Counted from the first letter of the stretch, positions 51,228 through 60,515 are shown. The stretch: DNA of 64,000 bases from Vibrio chagasii (GCA_041879415.1 CP090852.1:1488001-1552000), one strand, 5' to 3'. Notes: generated by a model from the letters alone, not told the origin. Numbers and translations are program-made.

Positions 51228-51662
51228 ATTCAAAAAAGCAACCTCTAAGTATCCAATTAATTTTTAGTTGGATTGTAAATATTTGTTGCCAAGCCTAACA
51301 AATTACTCAGTAAAGTTAGGGCTTATTTTCTAATTATTTTTGAATTTTTCTAAAATAATTAAGCCGGAATTTGTTGTGTATATGAATGTTACCTTTATTT
51401 ATCTGTCTGGTGATTGTTTTTATCGTTTTTATAACTTTTGCAAATTTATCACCACTTAATAATTGTCTAGCTTTGGCAAGTTAGGTCGAATTGTTATTTC
51501 CCTAAAATCGATTCAGATACTTGCTTTTTTAGTATTCCATTACCGTCACTTTGTTCATATCTTGATGGTTTGTCGTAAATGGAAAGATCCGTTGTCGCAG
51601 AAGCCATTCGGTAGTTGGGCGTTTCGCTCTTATTATCCTCACACCAATTATGTGGGGGTGTT
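51228..51662. other. Large AT-rich gap between the permease and mdtL
   Basis: Contains a hairpin-like pair AAGCCTAAC / GTTAGGGCTT near 51292-51333 and a single TGTAAA half-site near the permease start that only weakly resembles a TyrR box. A short open frame starting ATG at 51565 (MVCRKWKDPLSQKPFGSW) runs into the mdtL region in another frame and could be a leader peptide; this is unproven. Confidence 0.4.
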
Positions 51663-52865
51663 ATGTATCGTTTTCTGTTTTGTAGCTTCGCGCTTGTTCT
51701 TTTGTATCCAACGGCGATTGATTTGTATTTGGTTGGCTTGCCTCAAATCGCTGCTGACCTAAATGCCTCAGAGGCGCAGCTCCATATTGCGTTTTCTATC
51801 TACTTGGCTGGAATGGCAACCACCATGTTGTTCGCCGGTAAATTTGCCGACAAGGTAGGAAGAAGGCCTGTCGCGATTTTCGGTGCGATTGTGTTTGCTA
51901 CTTCTTCAATGCTAGGTGGAATGGTAACCAGCGCAGAGCCGTTTCTAGCGGTGCGCTTTTTCCAAGGCGTTGGTGCGGGTTCATGTTATGTGGTGGCATT
52001 TGCCATTTTACGAGATGTACTAGATGACCAGAAGCGCGCCAAGGTACTATCGATGATGAATGGCATTACCTGCATCGTGCCAGTGCTTGCACCTGTTATT
52101 GGTCACTTAATCATGACGGTATACCCTTGGCCGAGTTTGTTCACGACTATGGCAAGTATGGGCGTAGTGGTATGTTTGTTGTCGGTGTTAGTGCTAAGAG
52201 AAACTAAGCCAAATAGAAAAGACTCGGAAGTAACAAAAGCTTCTGTGTCTCAATCAACTTCGGCCGAAACCTTCAAAGAACCCTTGTTTATCAGCCGAGT
52301 GATTATGACCAGTTTGGGCGTGACGGCGATTCTGACTTACGTGAATGTGTCTCCAATGTTGATCATGACCGAGCTTGGCTTCGACCGTGGTGAATACTCG
52401 TATACCATGGCTCTTACTGCACTTGTCAGTATGTTGGTGTCGTTCTCTGCGCCATTTGCACTGAATTTATTTAGGCAGAAAAGCCTGATGCTGGCATCTC
52501 AAATATGCTTTGTGATTGCCGCTGTCTTGCTGCTCGCCTCGATTGATGGTGCGCTAGGGCATTACGTGACGCTTGCTGGTTTTGCCTTCGTGTGCGGTGG
52601 CTTCTCGCTCGGTTTTGGCGTCGCAATGAGCCAAGCATTGAGTGGCTATTCACAACGAGCGGGCGTGGCGAGTTCGATATTGGGCGTTTCTCAGGTGTGC
52701 ACGTCGGCATTGTTTATCTGGTTGATGGGCGTTATCGGGCTAAGTGCATTGAATATGTTGGTATTTATACTGGCTGCTGGTGGAGTTATCAGTATTGCTC
52801 TAATACTATGGGTAGGTCCTTCCCAAGTGAAAAGTGATTATGAAGAAGCCACTAGCCCGTCTTGA
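51663..52865 (+). CDS. mdtL: MFS multidrug efflux transporter MdtL
   Basis: About 400 residues, 12 membrane segments. YPTAIDLYLVGLPQIAADLN at the start, GKFADKVGRRPVAIFGA (motif A of MFS) and RFFQGVGAGSCYVVAFAILRD (motif C region) match the Bcr/MdtL group. It exports small drugs using protons. The ATG at 51663 with GGGGGTG upstream replaces a longer frame. It overlaps the downstream LysR gene by 26 bp. The MdtL-YidZ pairing is the same as in E. coli. Confidence 0.88.
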   Translation: MYRFLFCSFALVLLYPTAIDLYLVGLPQIAADLNASEAQLHIAFSIYLAGMATTMLFAGKFADKVGRRPVAIFGAIVFATSSMLGGMVTSAEPFLAVRFFQGVGAGSCYVVAFAILRDVLDDQKRAKVLSMMNGITCIVPVLAPVIGHLIMTVYPWPSLFTTMASMGVVVCLLSVLVLRETKPNRKDSEVTKASVSQSTSAETFKEPLFISRVIMTSLGVTAILTYVNVSPMLIMTELGFDRGEYSYTMALTALVSMLVSFSAPFALNLFRQKSLMLASQICFVIAAVLLLASIDGALGHYVTLAGFAFVCGGFSLGFGVAMSQALSGYSQRAGVASSILGVSQVCTSALFIWLMGVIGLSALNMLVFILAAGGVISIALILWVGPSQVKSDYEEATSPS

Positions 52866-53826
52866 TCTCAACCTGTTGTTCACTCTGCAATTGCTGCTGC
52901 AAGAGCAGAGTGTTTCAAAAGCTGCCAAAAAGCTTAACGTTACGCCTTCAACGGTGAGCAAATCACTGACTAAGCTTCGAGATTGGTTTGATGATCCTCT
53001 GTTTGTAAAAACGCCAAGAGGTTTAACGCCGACACCACTCGCGTTAAGCATGGTTAAAGATCTCCAAGACTGGCTGCAGATTGGCAGTCAAATTCTTACG
53101 ACTCGTGGTGATGATGCGCCCAAAGATGTGCGATTGAATTTAGAGGCGGAATCACCGCTGTCACTAATCATGCTTAACGAGCTGACGCAAAGCGTGTATC
53201 AACGCTATCCAAACGCGAAGATAAAAATGCGCAACTGGGATTACGATTCAATAGACTCCATCGTGCGTGGTGAGTCTGATATTGGCTTTTCAGGGCGAGA
53301 AAGCCATCCGCGCTCGAAAGAGTCTCTAGACGCGCTGCCTTACTTTATCGATTTCGAGGTCCTGTTCCACGATATGCCAGTCGTGTATCTAAGAAAAGAT
53401 CACCCAGCTTTACAGGAAGAATGGAACCTGGAGGCTTTCCTTAAATATCCGCATATCAATATTGTGTGGGAAAAAAGTGAAACCTGGGCACTGGATGAAG
53501 TGCTTACCGATCTGCAACTAGACCGAAACATTGCCCTTACGCTTGCAGGTTTCGAGCAGTCTCTGTTTATGGCGGCTCAATCCAACCACACTATGACGAC
53601 GGTTGCGCCCAACTACTGCCGACGCTATGCGGAGCAACTTCACCCCAACCTTACGTGCTTGCCTATTCCTTTAGACGAAGAACATGCCAATAAATTGCTA
53701 ATTCCTTTCACTATGATTTGGCATAAACGCAATGCCTACAATCCGCTCGTTTTATGGCTAAAAGACACACTCAGATCGCTTTACCAGTTCGAAGGTAAAC
53801 AGGTAAAAGTCGAGAAAAGTGTCTAA
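52840..53826 (+). CDS. yidZ: LysR family regulator YidZ
   Basis: About 328 residues. LARLDLNLLFTLQLLLQEQS and VTPSTVSKSLTKLRDWFDDP match YidZ closely, as does GFSGRESHPRS in the effector domain. The ATG at 52840 lies inside the end of mdtL, so the two are translationally coupled. In E. coli YidZ has been linked to NO-protective responses under anaerobic conditions; its target there is not settled. The co-location suggests it controls mdtL. Confidence 0.88.
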   Translation: MKKPLARLDLNLLFTLQLLLQEQSVSKAAKKLNVTPSTVSKSLTKLRDWFDDPLFVKTPRGLTPTPLALSMVKDLQDWLQIGSQILTTRGDDAPKDVRLNLEAESPLSLIMLNELTQSVYQRYPNAKIKMRNWDYDSIDSIVRGESDIGFSGRESHPRSKESLDALPYFIDFEVLFHDMPVVYLRKDHPALQEEWNLEAFLKYPHINIVWEKSETWALDEVLTDLQLDRNIALTLAGFEQSLFMAAQSNHTMTTVAPNYCRRYAEQLHPNLTCLPIPLDEEHANKLLIPFTMIWHKRNAYNPLVLWLKDTLRSLYQFEGKQVKVEKSV

Positions 53827-53890
53827 AATTCTGTTGACCTGACTACAGCTTCATAGTTTATCTTTGCTACCGAAATGAGAGGGGAAGTGC

Positions 53891-55111
53891 ATGTATCGTA
53901 TCTCTGAACTGGCCGAATTAGTTGGGCTGAGTCGTTCTACATTGTTGTACTACGGCAAACTAGGTTTGATTGAAGCTCAACGTCAGAGCAATGGCTATCG
54001 TCTTTATTCTGAAAAGGACTTGCAACGTGTTCGTTTGTTACAGCAATTACAGGCGGGTGGGTTGACGCTTAAAGAGTGCCAAGCCTGTTTAGATGCAAAA
54101 ATCGAACGCAGCTTGCTGGAAAATAGACTCAAGCAGTTGGATGAAGAGCTACTGCAAAAACAGCGTTCACGAGATCTATTAGCAGCAATGCTAGGCGAAA
54201 GCGGATTAGAAGAGTGGCATGAGTCGATGGATAAACTTGCGCCAGATGCACACCTCGATTGGTTAATTAAGCAGGGCTTTGATGAGAAACAGGCTCTGCG
54301 ATTGAAGTGGTTATCGAAAGACATGAATGAACATGAACAATATATGGCGGATTTCGGCGCCATCTTTGAAGGATTAGAACGTTTAGGCCCCGGAACAAAG
54401 GAGGACACGCTTACTGCGCTCTCCCGCGTTCCGGAAGCACCGAAGCGCGTCCTTGAAATTGGTTGTGGTAAAGGTATCGCAACCTCCGTATTAACGAAGG
54501 CGATGAAAAAACATCAGGCTGAAGTGCAGGTCACTGCGGTAGATAATGATCAACCGTGTTTGGATATTCTAAACCAGCAAGCACTAGAACTTGGTCTGGA
54601 AAGCAACATCAAAACGGTATGTGCAAGCATGATGGATTTACCGTTTGAAGCGAAGTCATTCGACTTAATCTGGTCAGAGGGTAGTGCTTACATCATGGGT
54701 GTCCAGAAAGCACTTAAGCAGTGGCGAAAGTTACTTGCCGATGATGGCATATTGGTCGTGAATGATTTGGTCTGGAACACCGAGAATCCTAGCGAATCAG
54801 CAGAAGTGTTCTGGCAGAAAGAATACCCAGATATGACGACGGTTTCCGAGCGCATGAAACAGGCAAAAGCAGCGGGCTATCTAGTCTTGAATGACTTTGC
54901 GATGAGTGATGCCGGTTGGCTGGCCTACTATCAGCCCTTACAAAAGCAAGTTGAAGCGCTGAAAGCGACGATGCCGAACTCAAAAGCGCTCGTAGATTGC
55001 GACAATGAAATCAAACAATTCTTCAATAACAGCAAACTAGTGGATGGCTCTCAAGGCTCAGCGAAGCGTGATTTTGATTATCACTTTTTTGTGTTGAAGA
55101 AAGTACAGTAA
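53891..55111 (+). CDS. MerR regulator fused to a SAM-dependent methyltransferase
   Basis: 406 residues in two parts. An N-terminal MerR DNA-binding domain (about 1-70: YRISELAELVGLSRSTLLYY, RLYSEKDLQRVRLL) and a coiled-coil (about 75-125), then a class I methyltransferase (about 185-400) with VLEIGCGKGIATSVLTKAMK as SAM motif I and SFDLIWSEGSAYIM as the catalytic strand. It may both bind DNA and methylate a small molecule or protein. The GNAT gene follows 12 nt downstream. Fusions of this kind are known in databases, but I know no function. Confidence 0.88.
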   Translation: MYRISELAELVGLSRSTLLYYGKLGLIEAQRQSNGYRLYSEKDLQRVRLLQQLQAGGLTLKECQACLDAKIERSLLENRLKQLDEELLQKQRSRDLLAAMLGESGLEEWHESMDKLAPDAHLDWLIKQGFDEKQALRLKWLSKDMNEHEQYMADFGAIFEGLERLGPGTKEDTLTALSRVPEAPKRVLEIGCGKGIATSVLTKAMKKHQAEVQVTAVDNDQPCLDILNQQALELGLESNIKTVCASMMDLPFEAKSFDLIWSEGSAYIMGVQKALKQWRKLLADDGILVVNDLVWNTENPSESAEVFWQKEYPDMTTVSERMKQAKAAGYLVLNDFAMSDAGWLAYYQPLQKQVEALKATMPNSKALVDCDNEIKQFFNNSKLVDGSQGSAKRDFDYHFFVLKKVQ

Positions 55112-55123
55112 GTGAAGAACACT

Positions 55124-55675
55124 ATGAAATTTAGACAATACGATTCAAGCGAGATCGAAACGATCACTCAGCTTTTTACTCAAACCTTTACTGATTCAGA
55201 AGGTGAAAATGAAGGTAAAACAGTGGGTAAGCTTGCCAATGACCTTTTGACGGCTACAGATCCAACAGAACTACTTTGCTTTGTTGCTGAAGATGATTCT
55301 ATTGAATCTGAAAGTAAGGTTGTGGGTGCGATTATCTTTACGCCACTCACCTTTGATGACGAAACTAAGGCTTATTTGCTCTCTCCAGTAGCGGTGAGCA
55401 CACAGGTTCAAAAGCGTGGGATCGGCCAACAGCTGATTAACTTCGGCTTACAGACTCTAAAAGAACAGGGGGTTGAGCTTGCTGTGACATACGGTGATCC
55501 TAGTTACTATTCAAGAGTGGGCTTTGAGCAAATCACTGTTGAACAAATCCCGGCACCATTCAATTTGAGTTACCCTCACGGTTGGATAGCTCAATCGCTG
55601 ATCGGCGGTGAGATTAAAGTGGCGAGTGAACAGTCGAGTTGTGTTGAAGCTTTGGCTCACGCTCAATACTGGTAA
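55124..55675 (+). CDS. GNAT family N-acetyltransferase
   Basis: About 183 residues. AYLLSPVAVSTQVQKRGIGQ is the acetyl-CoA pyrophosphate loop (Q/R-x-x-G-x-G/A), and GDPSYYSRVGFEQI fits YhbS-like members. The ATG at 55124 is preferred over the GTG at 55112, which directly abuts the upstream stop. It is the second gene of an operon with the MerR-methyltransferase; acceptor substrate unknown. Confidence 0.88.
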   Translation: MKFRQYDSSEIETITQLFTQTFTDSEGENEGKTVGKLANDLLTATDPTELLCFVAEDDSIESESKVVGAIIFTPLTFDDETKAYLLSPVAVSTQVQKRGIGQQLINFGLQTLKEQGVELAVTYGDPSYYSRVGFEQITVEQIPAPFNLSYPHGWIAQSLIGGEIKVASEQSSCVEALAHAQYW

Positions 55676-55703
55676 TCGCGCAAAATAGTATCTTAAATGA
55701 AAT

Positions 55704-55737
55704 AAAAGCCCATCAGGTTTTACTTGATGGGCTTTTT
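55704..55737 (+). terminator. Rho-independent terminator
   Basis: AAAAGCCCATCA / TGATGGGCTTTT stem with a T-tail after the GNAT gene. Confidence 0.92.
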
Positions 55738-55818
55738 ACTTTTAATCAATCAGATAAGCTCAAAATTGTTCAAATTTAAGTCACCTGTTCTCCTTTAGAA
55801 TTTCTCACGTCTTACTAC

Positions 55819-55857
55819 TTTGAACGTGTGTTCAAATAAGAACTTGAGCGATCGTTC
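55819..55857. promoter_or_regulatory. Paired TetR-type operators upstream of the AhpD-like gene
   Basis: TTTGAACGTGTGTTCAAA (55819-55836) is a perfect 7-bp-arm palindrome containing GAAC-N4-GTTC. GAGCGATCGTTC (55846-55857) fits the same motif with one mismatch. Centres lie 24 bp apart, as with the pair before the TetR gene at 44410 (25 bp). Confidence 0.65.
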
Positions 55858-55873
55858 TATTTTGGTTTATATT
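55844..55873 (+). promoter_or_regulatory. Sigma-70 promoter of the AhpD-like gene
   Basis: TTGAGC (55844-55849), 18-nt spacer, TATATT (55868-55873). The -35 lies inside the second operator, so repressor binding would block RNA polymerase. Confidence 0.55.
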
Positions 55874-55953
55874 GTTTTCACGTCAGCGGAGAATAGCCAC
55901 ACATTACTTCGTGAAGGAATACACTTAGAATCAGATTTGATAGGAATAGAACG

Positions 55954-56502
55954 ATGAGCAAATTCAAAATTCACTCAGTAGAATCAGCACCAGAACAAAG
56001 CCAACCTATTCTTGAAGGTGCGAAAAAGCAGATGGGGCGAGTTCCAGGTTTGTTTGGTGTGTTAGCGGAATCACCGAATACACTCAAGGCTTATACTCAA
56101 CTTCATCAAGCGTTTAGTGATTCATGTTTCGATCCAGAAGAGCTGACAGTGGTTTGGCAAACTATTAACGTTGAACACGAATGTCACTACTGCGTCCCAG
56201 CTCATACTGGTATTGCACACTCAATGAAGGTTGACCCGGCAATTACTGAAGCACTGCGTAATCGCACGGCACTTCCAACAGAAAAGCTGCAAGCTCTGCA
56301 CGACTTCACGCTAAGTATGGTTCGTAACCGTGGCAATGTGCCTGCAGATGAAATGGAAGCATTCTTCGCTGCAGGTTATGGCCAACAACAAGTGCTAGAA
56401 GTGATTCTTGGCCTGTCTCAGAAAGTGATCAGTAACTATGTAAACCACGTTGCCGAAACGCCGGTAGATAAGGTGTTCGAACAGTTTGCATGGCAAGGTT
56501 AA
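55954..56502 (+). CDS. Carboxymuconolactone decarboxylase / AhpD-like protein
   Basis: 182 residues. The redox motif E-x-x-C-x-x-C-x-x-x-H is complete in EHECHYCVPAHTGIAHS (about residues 72-88), so it is probably an AhpD-like alkylhydroperoxidase or thiol oxidoreductase, not a true decarboxylase. The operators and promoter at 55819-55873 suggest induction by a TetR-sensed electrophile or peroxide. It acts alone, with a terminator behind it. Confidence 0.88.
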   Translation: MSKFKIHSVESAPEQSQPILEGAKKQMGRVPGLFGVLAESPNTLKAYTQLHQAFSDSCFDPEELTVVWQTINVEHECHYCVPAHTGIAHSMKVDPAITEALRNRTALPTEKLQALHDFTLSMVRNRGNVPADEMEAFFAAGYGQQQVLEVILGLSQKVISNYVNHVAETPVDKVFEQFAWQG

Positions 56503-56535
56503 TCTAGCTATTTATTTGGTTTGCTGCCAAAAATG

Positions 56536-56565
56536 AAAAGCCCTGCGCAGTTGCAGGGCTTTGTT
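56536..56565. terminator. Bidirectional terminator
   Basis: AAAGCCCTGC / GCAGGGCTTT perfect 10-bp stem between the convergent AhpD-like and PatB/MalY genes; an A-run precedes it and TTGTTG follows. Confidence 0.85.
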
Positions 56566-56594
56566 GTATTGGCTGAATAGCGTTAGCTTGCCAT

Positions 56595-57770
56595 TTACTT
56601 CGAGTTGTTTAGTGCTGCTTTAAGTCTTAGCAAAGCACCTTCTAACACTTCAGCAGGGCATCCTAGGTTTAGACGAATAAACCCTGAGCCTTCTTCACCA
56701 AAGCCACAACCCATGCTGGGTACAATACCTGCTGAAATCAGTTTCTGCTCGAGCTCCGTATCGCTGAGCTGCATAGCTCGACAATCTAGCCATGCGAGGT
56801 AAGTTGCTTCAGGTTTAGTGAATCGGATATGAGGAAGCTCTGCCTTCAAGAACTTACTCAGTGTCTCGATGTTACTCTGTAAATACTGCTTTAGGTCGGC
56901 TAACCAAGCTTCGCATTCTTGATAAGCTGTAGTTGCGGCCGACATCGATAAATTGTTAAAGCAATCCATCCCGTGAGCATCTAACCGTCTAACAAACTGT
57001 GTTTTCAATTCTTCATTTGGAATGATGAAATTTGAGATTCTCAGTGAAGACAAGCCGAACGTTTTGCTCGCTGCTGTAGCGACGATGAGCCTATCGGTTA
57101 AAGCTTTCGGTAATCTTAAGGATGAGTAGAATGCATTCGGAGCAAGTACTAGATCGCTCCAAATCTCATCACTGATTAGCCAAACTCTGTATTTTTGACA
57201 AAGTTCGGCAACTTGTGTGATCTCTTGTTCTGTCCACGCTCTGCCTGTCGGGTTATGTGGATTACAGAAAATAAGTGCTTTTGCGCCACTTGCGAAACAA
57301 TCTTCCAGGTGAGCTAAATCAAGACGGTAGTGACCACCCGATTCAATCAGTGGATTATTTAAAACTCGACGATCATTCAGCTCAATGATCTTACGAAATG
57401 AGCCGTAACCGGGGCTTTGGATAACAACTTGATCATTCACCTTTGTGAGCATTTGCAGTGCCATTGCAATACCCGGTAAGACACCATGTATTGATGTTAT
57501 CCACTCTTTTTTAATCACGGTATTATGCTGTGTCTTGAACCAATTAATAGCCGCTTGGTAATAGTCTTCCTGACGTTCTGAGTAACCAAAAACACCATGA
57601 GAGATATCTTGAGTTAGACGATTGAGCACTTGTTGTGGTGCTTGGAAGTCATAGTCAGACACCCACATTGGCAGTAAATCTGTACCCTCTAAGCCAAGCT
57701 TTTGCTCCATAAAGTCCCATTTAACCGAGCCTGTGTCACGGCGGTTAATCTTATTATCGAAAGCGTTCAT
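56595..57770 (-). CDS. PLP-dependent C-S lyase, PatB/MalY family
   Basis: 391 residues. The start NRRDTGSVKWDFMEQKLG and LPMWVSDYDFQAPQQVL are typical of PatB/MalY, and ASKTFGLSSLRISNFIIPN holds the PLP-binding Lys. FCNPHNPTGRAW is the aminotransferase fold motif. The family cleaves the C-S bond of cystathionine or cysteine conjugates, releasing pyruvate and ammonia; E. coli MalY also represses transcription. It is 12 nt after the NhaC-family gene, so they are co-transcribed. Confidence 0.9.
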   Translation of the reverse strand: MNAFDNKINRRDTGSVKWDFMEQKLGLEGTDLLPMWVSDYDFQAPQQVLNRLTQDISHGVFGYSERQEDYYQAAINWFKTQHNTVIKKEWITSIHGVLPGIAMALQMLTKVNDQVVIQSPGYGSFRKIIELNDRRVLNNPLIESGGHYRLDLAHLEDCFASGAKALIFCNPHNPTGRAWTEQEITQVAELCQKYRVWLISDEIWSDLVLAPNAFYSSLRLPKALTDRLIVATAASKTFGLSSLRISNFIIPNEELKTQFVRRLDAHGMDCFNNLSMSAATTAYQECEAWLADLKQYLQSNIETLSKFLKAELPHIRFTKPEATYLAWLDCRAMQLSDTELEQKLISAGIVPSMGCGFGEEGSGFIRLNLGCPAEVLEGALLRLKAALNNSK

Positions 57771-57782
57771 AGGATGTAAGCC

Positions 57783-59246
57783 TTACTTAGTGTTGTGAGC
57801 TAGATGAGTATCAACAGAGTCTTCTAACTGTTCAGGCTTTGTACGTGCAATGCCAAAACCAGTGAAGCCATAAATTAGAGCGAAGATGACACCTGTGTAA
57901 CATTGGATAGCCCAAGGCAGATAGTCCAGAGTAGCGACACCTAATGTGCTTGCCATGTAAATACCTGCTGCTGTCCACGGTACTAGTGGCTCAATAATTG
58001 TTCCTGCGTCCTCGATTGTTCTTGATAGGTTTTTAGTATCTAGTCCCATTTTACGGTAAGCGTTCTGGAACAGCTCGCCAGGGATAAGCAGTGCTAGTTT
58101 CCCATCAGATGTTGTGAATACAACGGTGATAGTTGCTATTACTGTTGAAGCGATAAGCTGACCTGTTGAGTGAATAAGGTGCAAGAAGCGGCCTAGTACC
58201 CCGTTTAGCGCGCCTGTTAAGCTGAGAATCCCTGCAAAAGAAAATGCACAGAAAACCAGTAGAATCGTGCTCATCATTGAGAACAAGCCGCCTCGGTTCA
58301 GAAGCTTAGATACGTCCGGAATTAGTCCATCAATCGCAGTACCTTTTGCTTCAAATAGAGCCACGTTGAAACCGTCTACATATGCTTGGAAGCCTTGTTG
58401 TAGTGAGAAACCTTGCAAAGCCATGCCTAGTACGATGGCAAGGGCTGATGCACCGAGCATCAGTGGTAAAACTGGTTTTTTGGTTAGTGCTCCCCAAAGG
58501 ATCATTACCGGTGGAATAATCAAGAGTATGTTGAAGTTATAAAGGCTATCTAATCCTGCAAGGATTTGCGTTACTTTTTCTGGTTCGCTTACCGATGCGA
58601 TGTCTGCACTTTGTCCAGCGAAGAAGAAAACAACAGAAGCAATAACAAAGCCAGGTAGCGTTGTGTAAAGCATGTGTTGAATGTGCTCATACAAGGTCGT
58701 GCCAGAAACGACAGGAGCAAAGTTGGTTGAGTCTGAAAGAGGAGATATCTTGTCGCCAAAGTATGCACCAGAAACAACAGCTCCGGCAGCAGCTGCTAAT
58801 GATACATCTAAGCCAGCCGCTACACCCATGAGTGCCACGCCGACTGTACCTGCGGATCCCCAAGAGGTGCCCGTACATACAGAGACGACAGAGGTAACGA
58901 AAAAGGCTGCAATAAGTATGTACTCAGCACTGATGACTTTAAGCCCCCAGTAAACCATGTAAGGGATTGTTCCACTAATCATCCAGCTTGCGATAAGACC
59001 GCCGACTGAAACTAAAATCAAAATAACAGGCATCGCTTTTGCGAGTTTCTCAACAATCGCGTTGATGATGTCATCCCAGTTGTAGCCCATCTTCCAAGCT
59101 ATACATGCAGTGAAAGTTGCAGAAATGAGTAGTAGGACTTCAATGCGAAGTCCTAAAACACCGTATCCAATAGCAAGTAGCGCAAACATAACGGCGATGG
59201 GCGCTAGTGCTAATCCGAACGATGGTAGAGGCTTTGAGTTATTCAT
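57783..59246 (-). CDS. NhaC-family Na+/H+ antiporter or amino acid/cation exchanger
   Basis: 487 residues, about twelve membrane segments. FFVTSVVSVCTGTSWGSAGT and GAYFGDKISPLSDSTNFAP are the family signature. Classic NhaC exchanges sodium for protons, but members paired with amino acid enzymes may carry malate/lactate or amino acids. Its tight coupling with a C-S lyase and a LacI regulator suggests it transports the lyase's substrate; this is inference. Confidence 0.9.
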   Translation of the reverse strand: MNNSKPLPSFGLALAPIAVMFALLAIGYGVLGLRIEVLLLISATFTACIAWKMGYNWDDIINAIVEKLAKAMPVILILVSVGGLIASWMISGTIPYMVYWGLKVISAEYILIAAFFVTSVVSVCTGTSWGSAGTVGVALMGVAAGLDVSLAAAAGAVVSGAYFGDKISPLSDSTNFAPVVSGTTLYEHIQHMLYTTLPGFVIASVVFFFAGQSADIASVSEPEKVTQILAGLDSLYNFNILLIIPPVMILWGALTKKPVLPLMLGASALAIVLGMALQGFSLQQGFQAYVDGFNVALFEAKGTAIDGLIPDVSKLLNRGGLFSMMSTILLVFCAFSFAGILSLTGALNGVLGRFLHLIHSTGQLIASTVIATITVVFTTSDGKLALLIPGELFQNAYRKMGLDTKNLSRTIEDAGTIIEPLVPWTAAGIYMASTLGVATLDYLPWAIQCYTGVIFALIYGFTGFGIARTKPEQLEDSVDTHLAHNTK

Positions 59247-59334
59247 ATTTGTTATCCTCAGGTGAGTGTAGGGTTTGTTCGGAATGGATAATAAGCGTGC
59301 TCTGAGATCGAAAGTGCGACTTCAACACTGTTTT

Positions 59335-59352
59335 CATGTAAGCGGTTACATG
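59335..59352. promoter_or_regulatory. LacI-type operator
   Basis: CATGTAAGCGGTTACATG, a palindrome with 7-bp arms and the central CG of LacI-family operators (TGTAA-nCGn-TTACA). It is about 90 bp upstream of the NhaC-family start, between it and the LacI gene. Confidence 0.85.
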
Positions 59353-59391
59353 AGGTGTATACATGAGATTTTGGTCACATTTTGTCTCATT

Positions 59392-60396
59392 TTAGGGCTT
59401 GAACGGCTTCACTGTTTGTCGTTCAACTAATGTCGCTTCAAATTTGTGTAGTTGTGGAGGCGCGTATCCCGCATTTTTTAGCTTAATGGCAAGTTTTGCT
59501 GCATAAGTCGACATGTCGTCGATGGGGTTGTGCATTGTAGTTAAACGAGGGTAAAGGTAGCGTGCCAACAAAACATCATCAAAGCCGATCACTGAAATGT
59601 CATTGGGAACAGATACACCTTGGTCTTGTAAGCTAGACATTAAACCCGCGGCCATTACATCATTAAATGTGACAGCAGCTGTAACCTCGGGACACTGGTT
59701 TATTAATATGTCGCCAGCAGCCTCACCACCTGATTCACTGAAGTTTTGGTTGATGATCCAATTCGGTTGTATCTCGATGTTCGCAGCGTTCATGGCACTC
59801 CTATAACCTTCTAAGCGATCAGTTCTGTCCTGAATAGGTAGGTCACTCGATACATAGGCGATCTGTCGATGCCCGAGCTCGATTAGGTGCTGAACGGAAA
59901 CCTGAGAGCCAAGTTTGTTATCAACCCACACCGAGCGATTTGAGATTTGAGCGATAGTGCGGTTCAGTAAAACCATTGCAGGCAATTGGGCGGAGTAACG
60001 CAATAGTGTCGCGTCATCAAGCATTTTTGAATGGACAACCATTGCTTCGCAGCCTTGGCTTACTAAGAAGTCGAGGCCTTCTTTTTCTCGTTGCGCGTTG
60101 TGACCACCACTTACTACAACTAATTGATACCCGTTCGTGCGAGCGACTTCTTCAACGCTCTTTGCTACCAACGCAAAGAAGGGATCGGCCAGGTTTCCGG
60201 TCAGTAAACCTAGGGTATTACTACTTTTGCTTGCTAAGGCCGTTGCGCGGGCGTCTTTATGGTAATTGAGCTCTTTTACTGCACGCTCTACGCGTTCAAT
60301 GGTTATGGGCTCAACATAGCAGGTACGGTTTATTACGCGAGAGACCGTTGCTGTTGAAACCCCTGCAAGTGCTGCTACATCTTTTATCGTTGCCAC
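59392..60396 (-). CDS. LacI family transcriptional repressor
   Basis: 334 residues. The HTH and hinge (ATIKDVAALAGVSTATVSRV, INRTCYVEPITIERVERAV) are typical, with the sugar-binding-like core from about residue 60. It precedes the nhaC-patB operon on the same strand, with a symmetric LacI-type operator between, so it probably represses them. A MalI-like local role is likely; effector not evident. Confidence 0.93.
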   Translation of the reverse strand: MATIKDVAALAGVSTATVSRVINRTCYVEPITIERVERAVKELNYHKDARATALASKSSNTLGLLTGNLADPFFALVAKSVEEVARTNGYQLVVVSGGHNAQREKEGLDFLVSQGCEAMVVHSKMLDDATLLRYSAQLPAMVLLNRTIAQISNRSVWVDNKLGSQVSVQHLIELGHRQIAYVSSDLPIQDRTDRLEGYRSAMNAANIEIQPNWIINQNFSESGGEAAGDILINQCPEVTAAVTFNDVMAAGLMSSLQDQGVSVPNDISVIGFDDVLLARYLYPRLTTMHNPIDDMSTYAAKLAIKLKNAGYAPPQLHKFEATLVERQTVKPFKP

Positions 60397-60515
60397 GTTG
60401 AATTACACCAAGACTACAAAGGCTGCGAGTGTAGCGAATCTCTAATGTTTAATATGTTATTAAGGTCAAAGCTTGTTAAAGCTGAGTAAAGAATATTTTT
60501 GAATACTCGGGGCGT

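Noticed and set aside
51270..51300. Possible TyrR box near the permease start
   Set aside because: Only the TGTAAA half is present; the expected TTTACA partner is missing.
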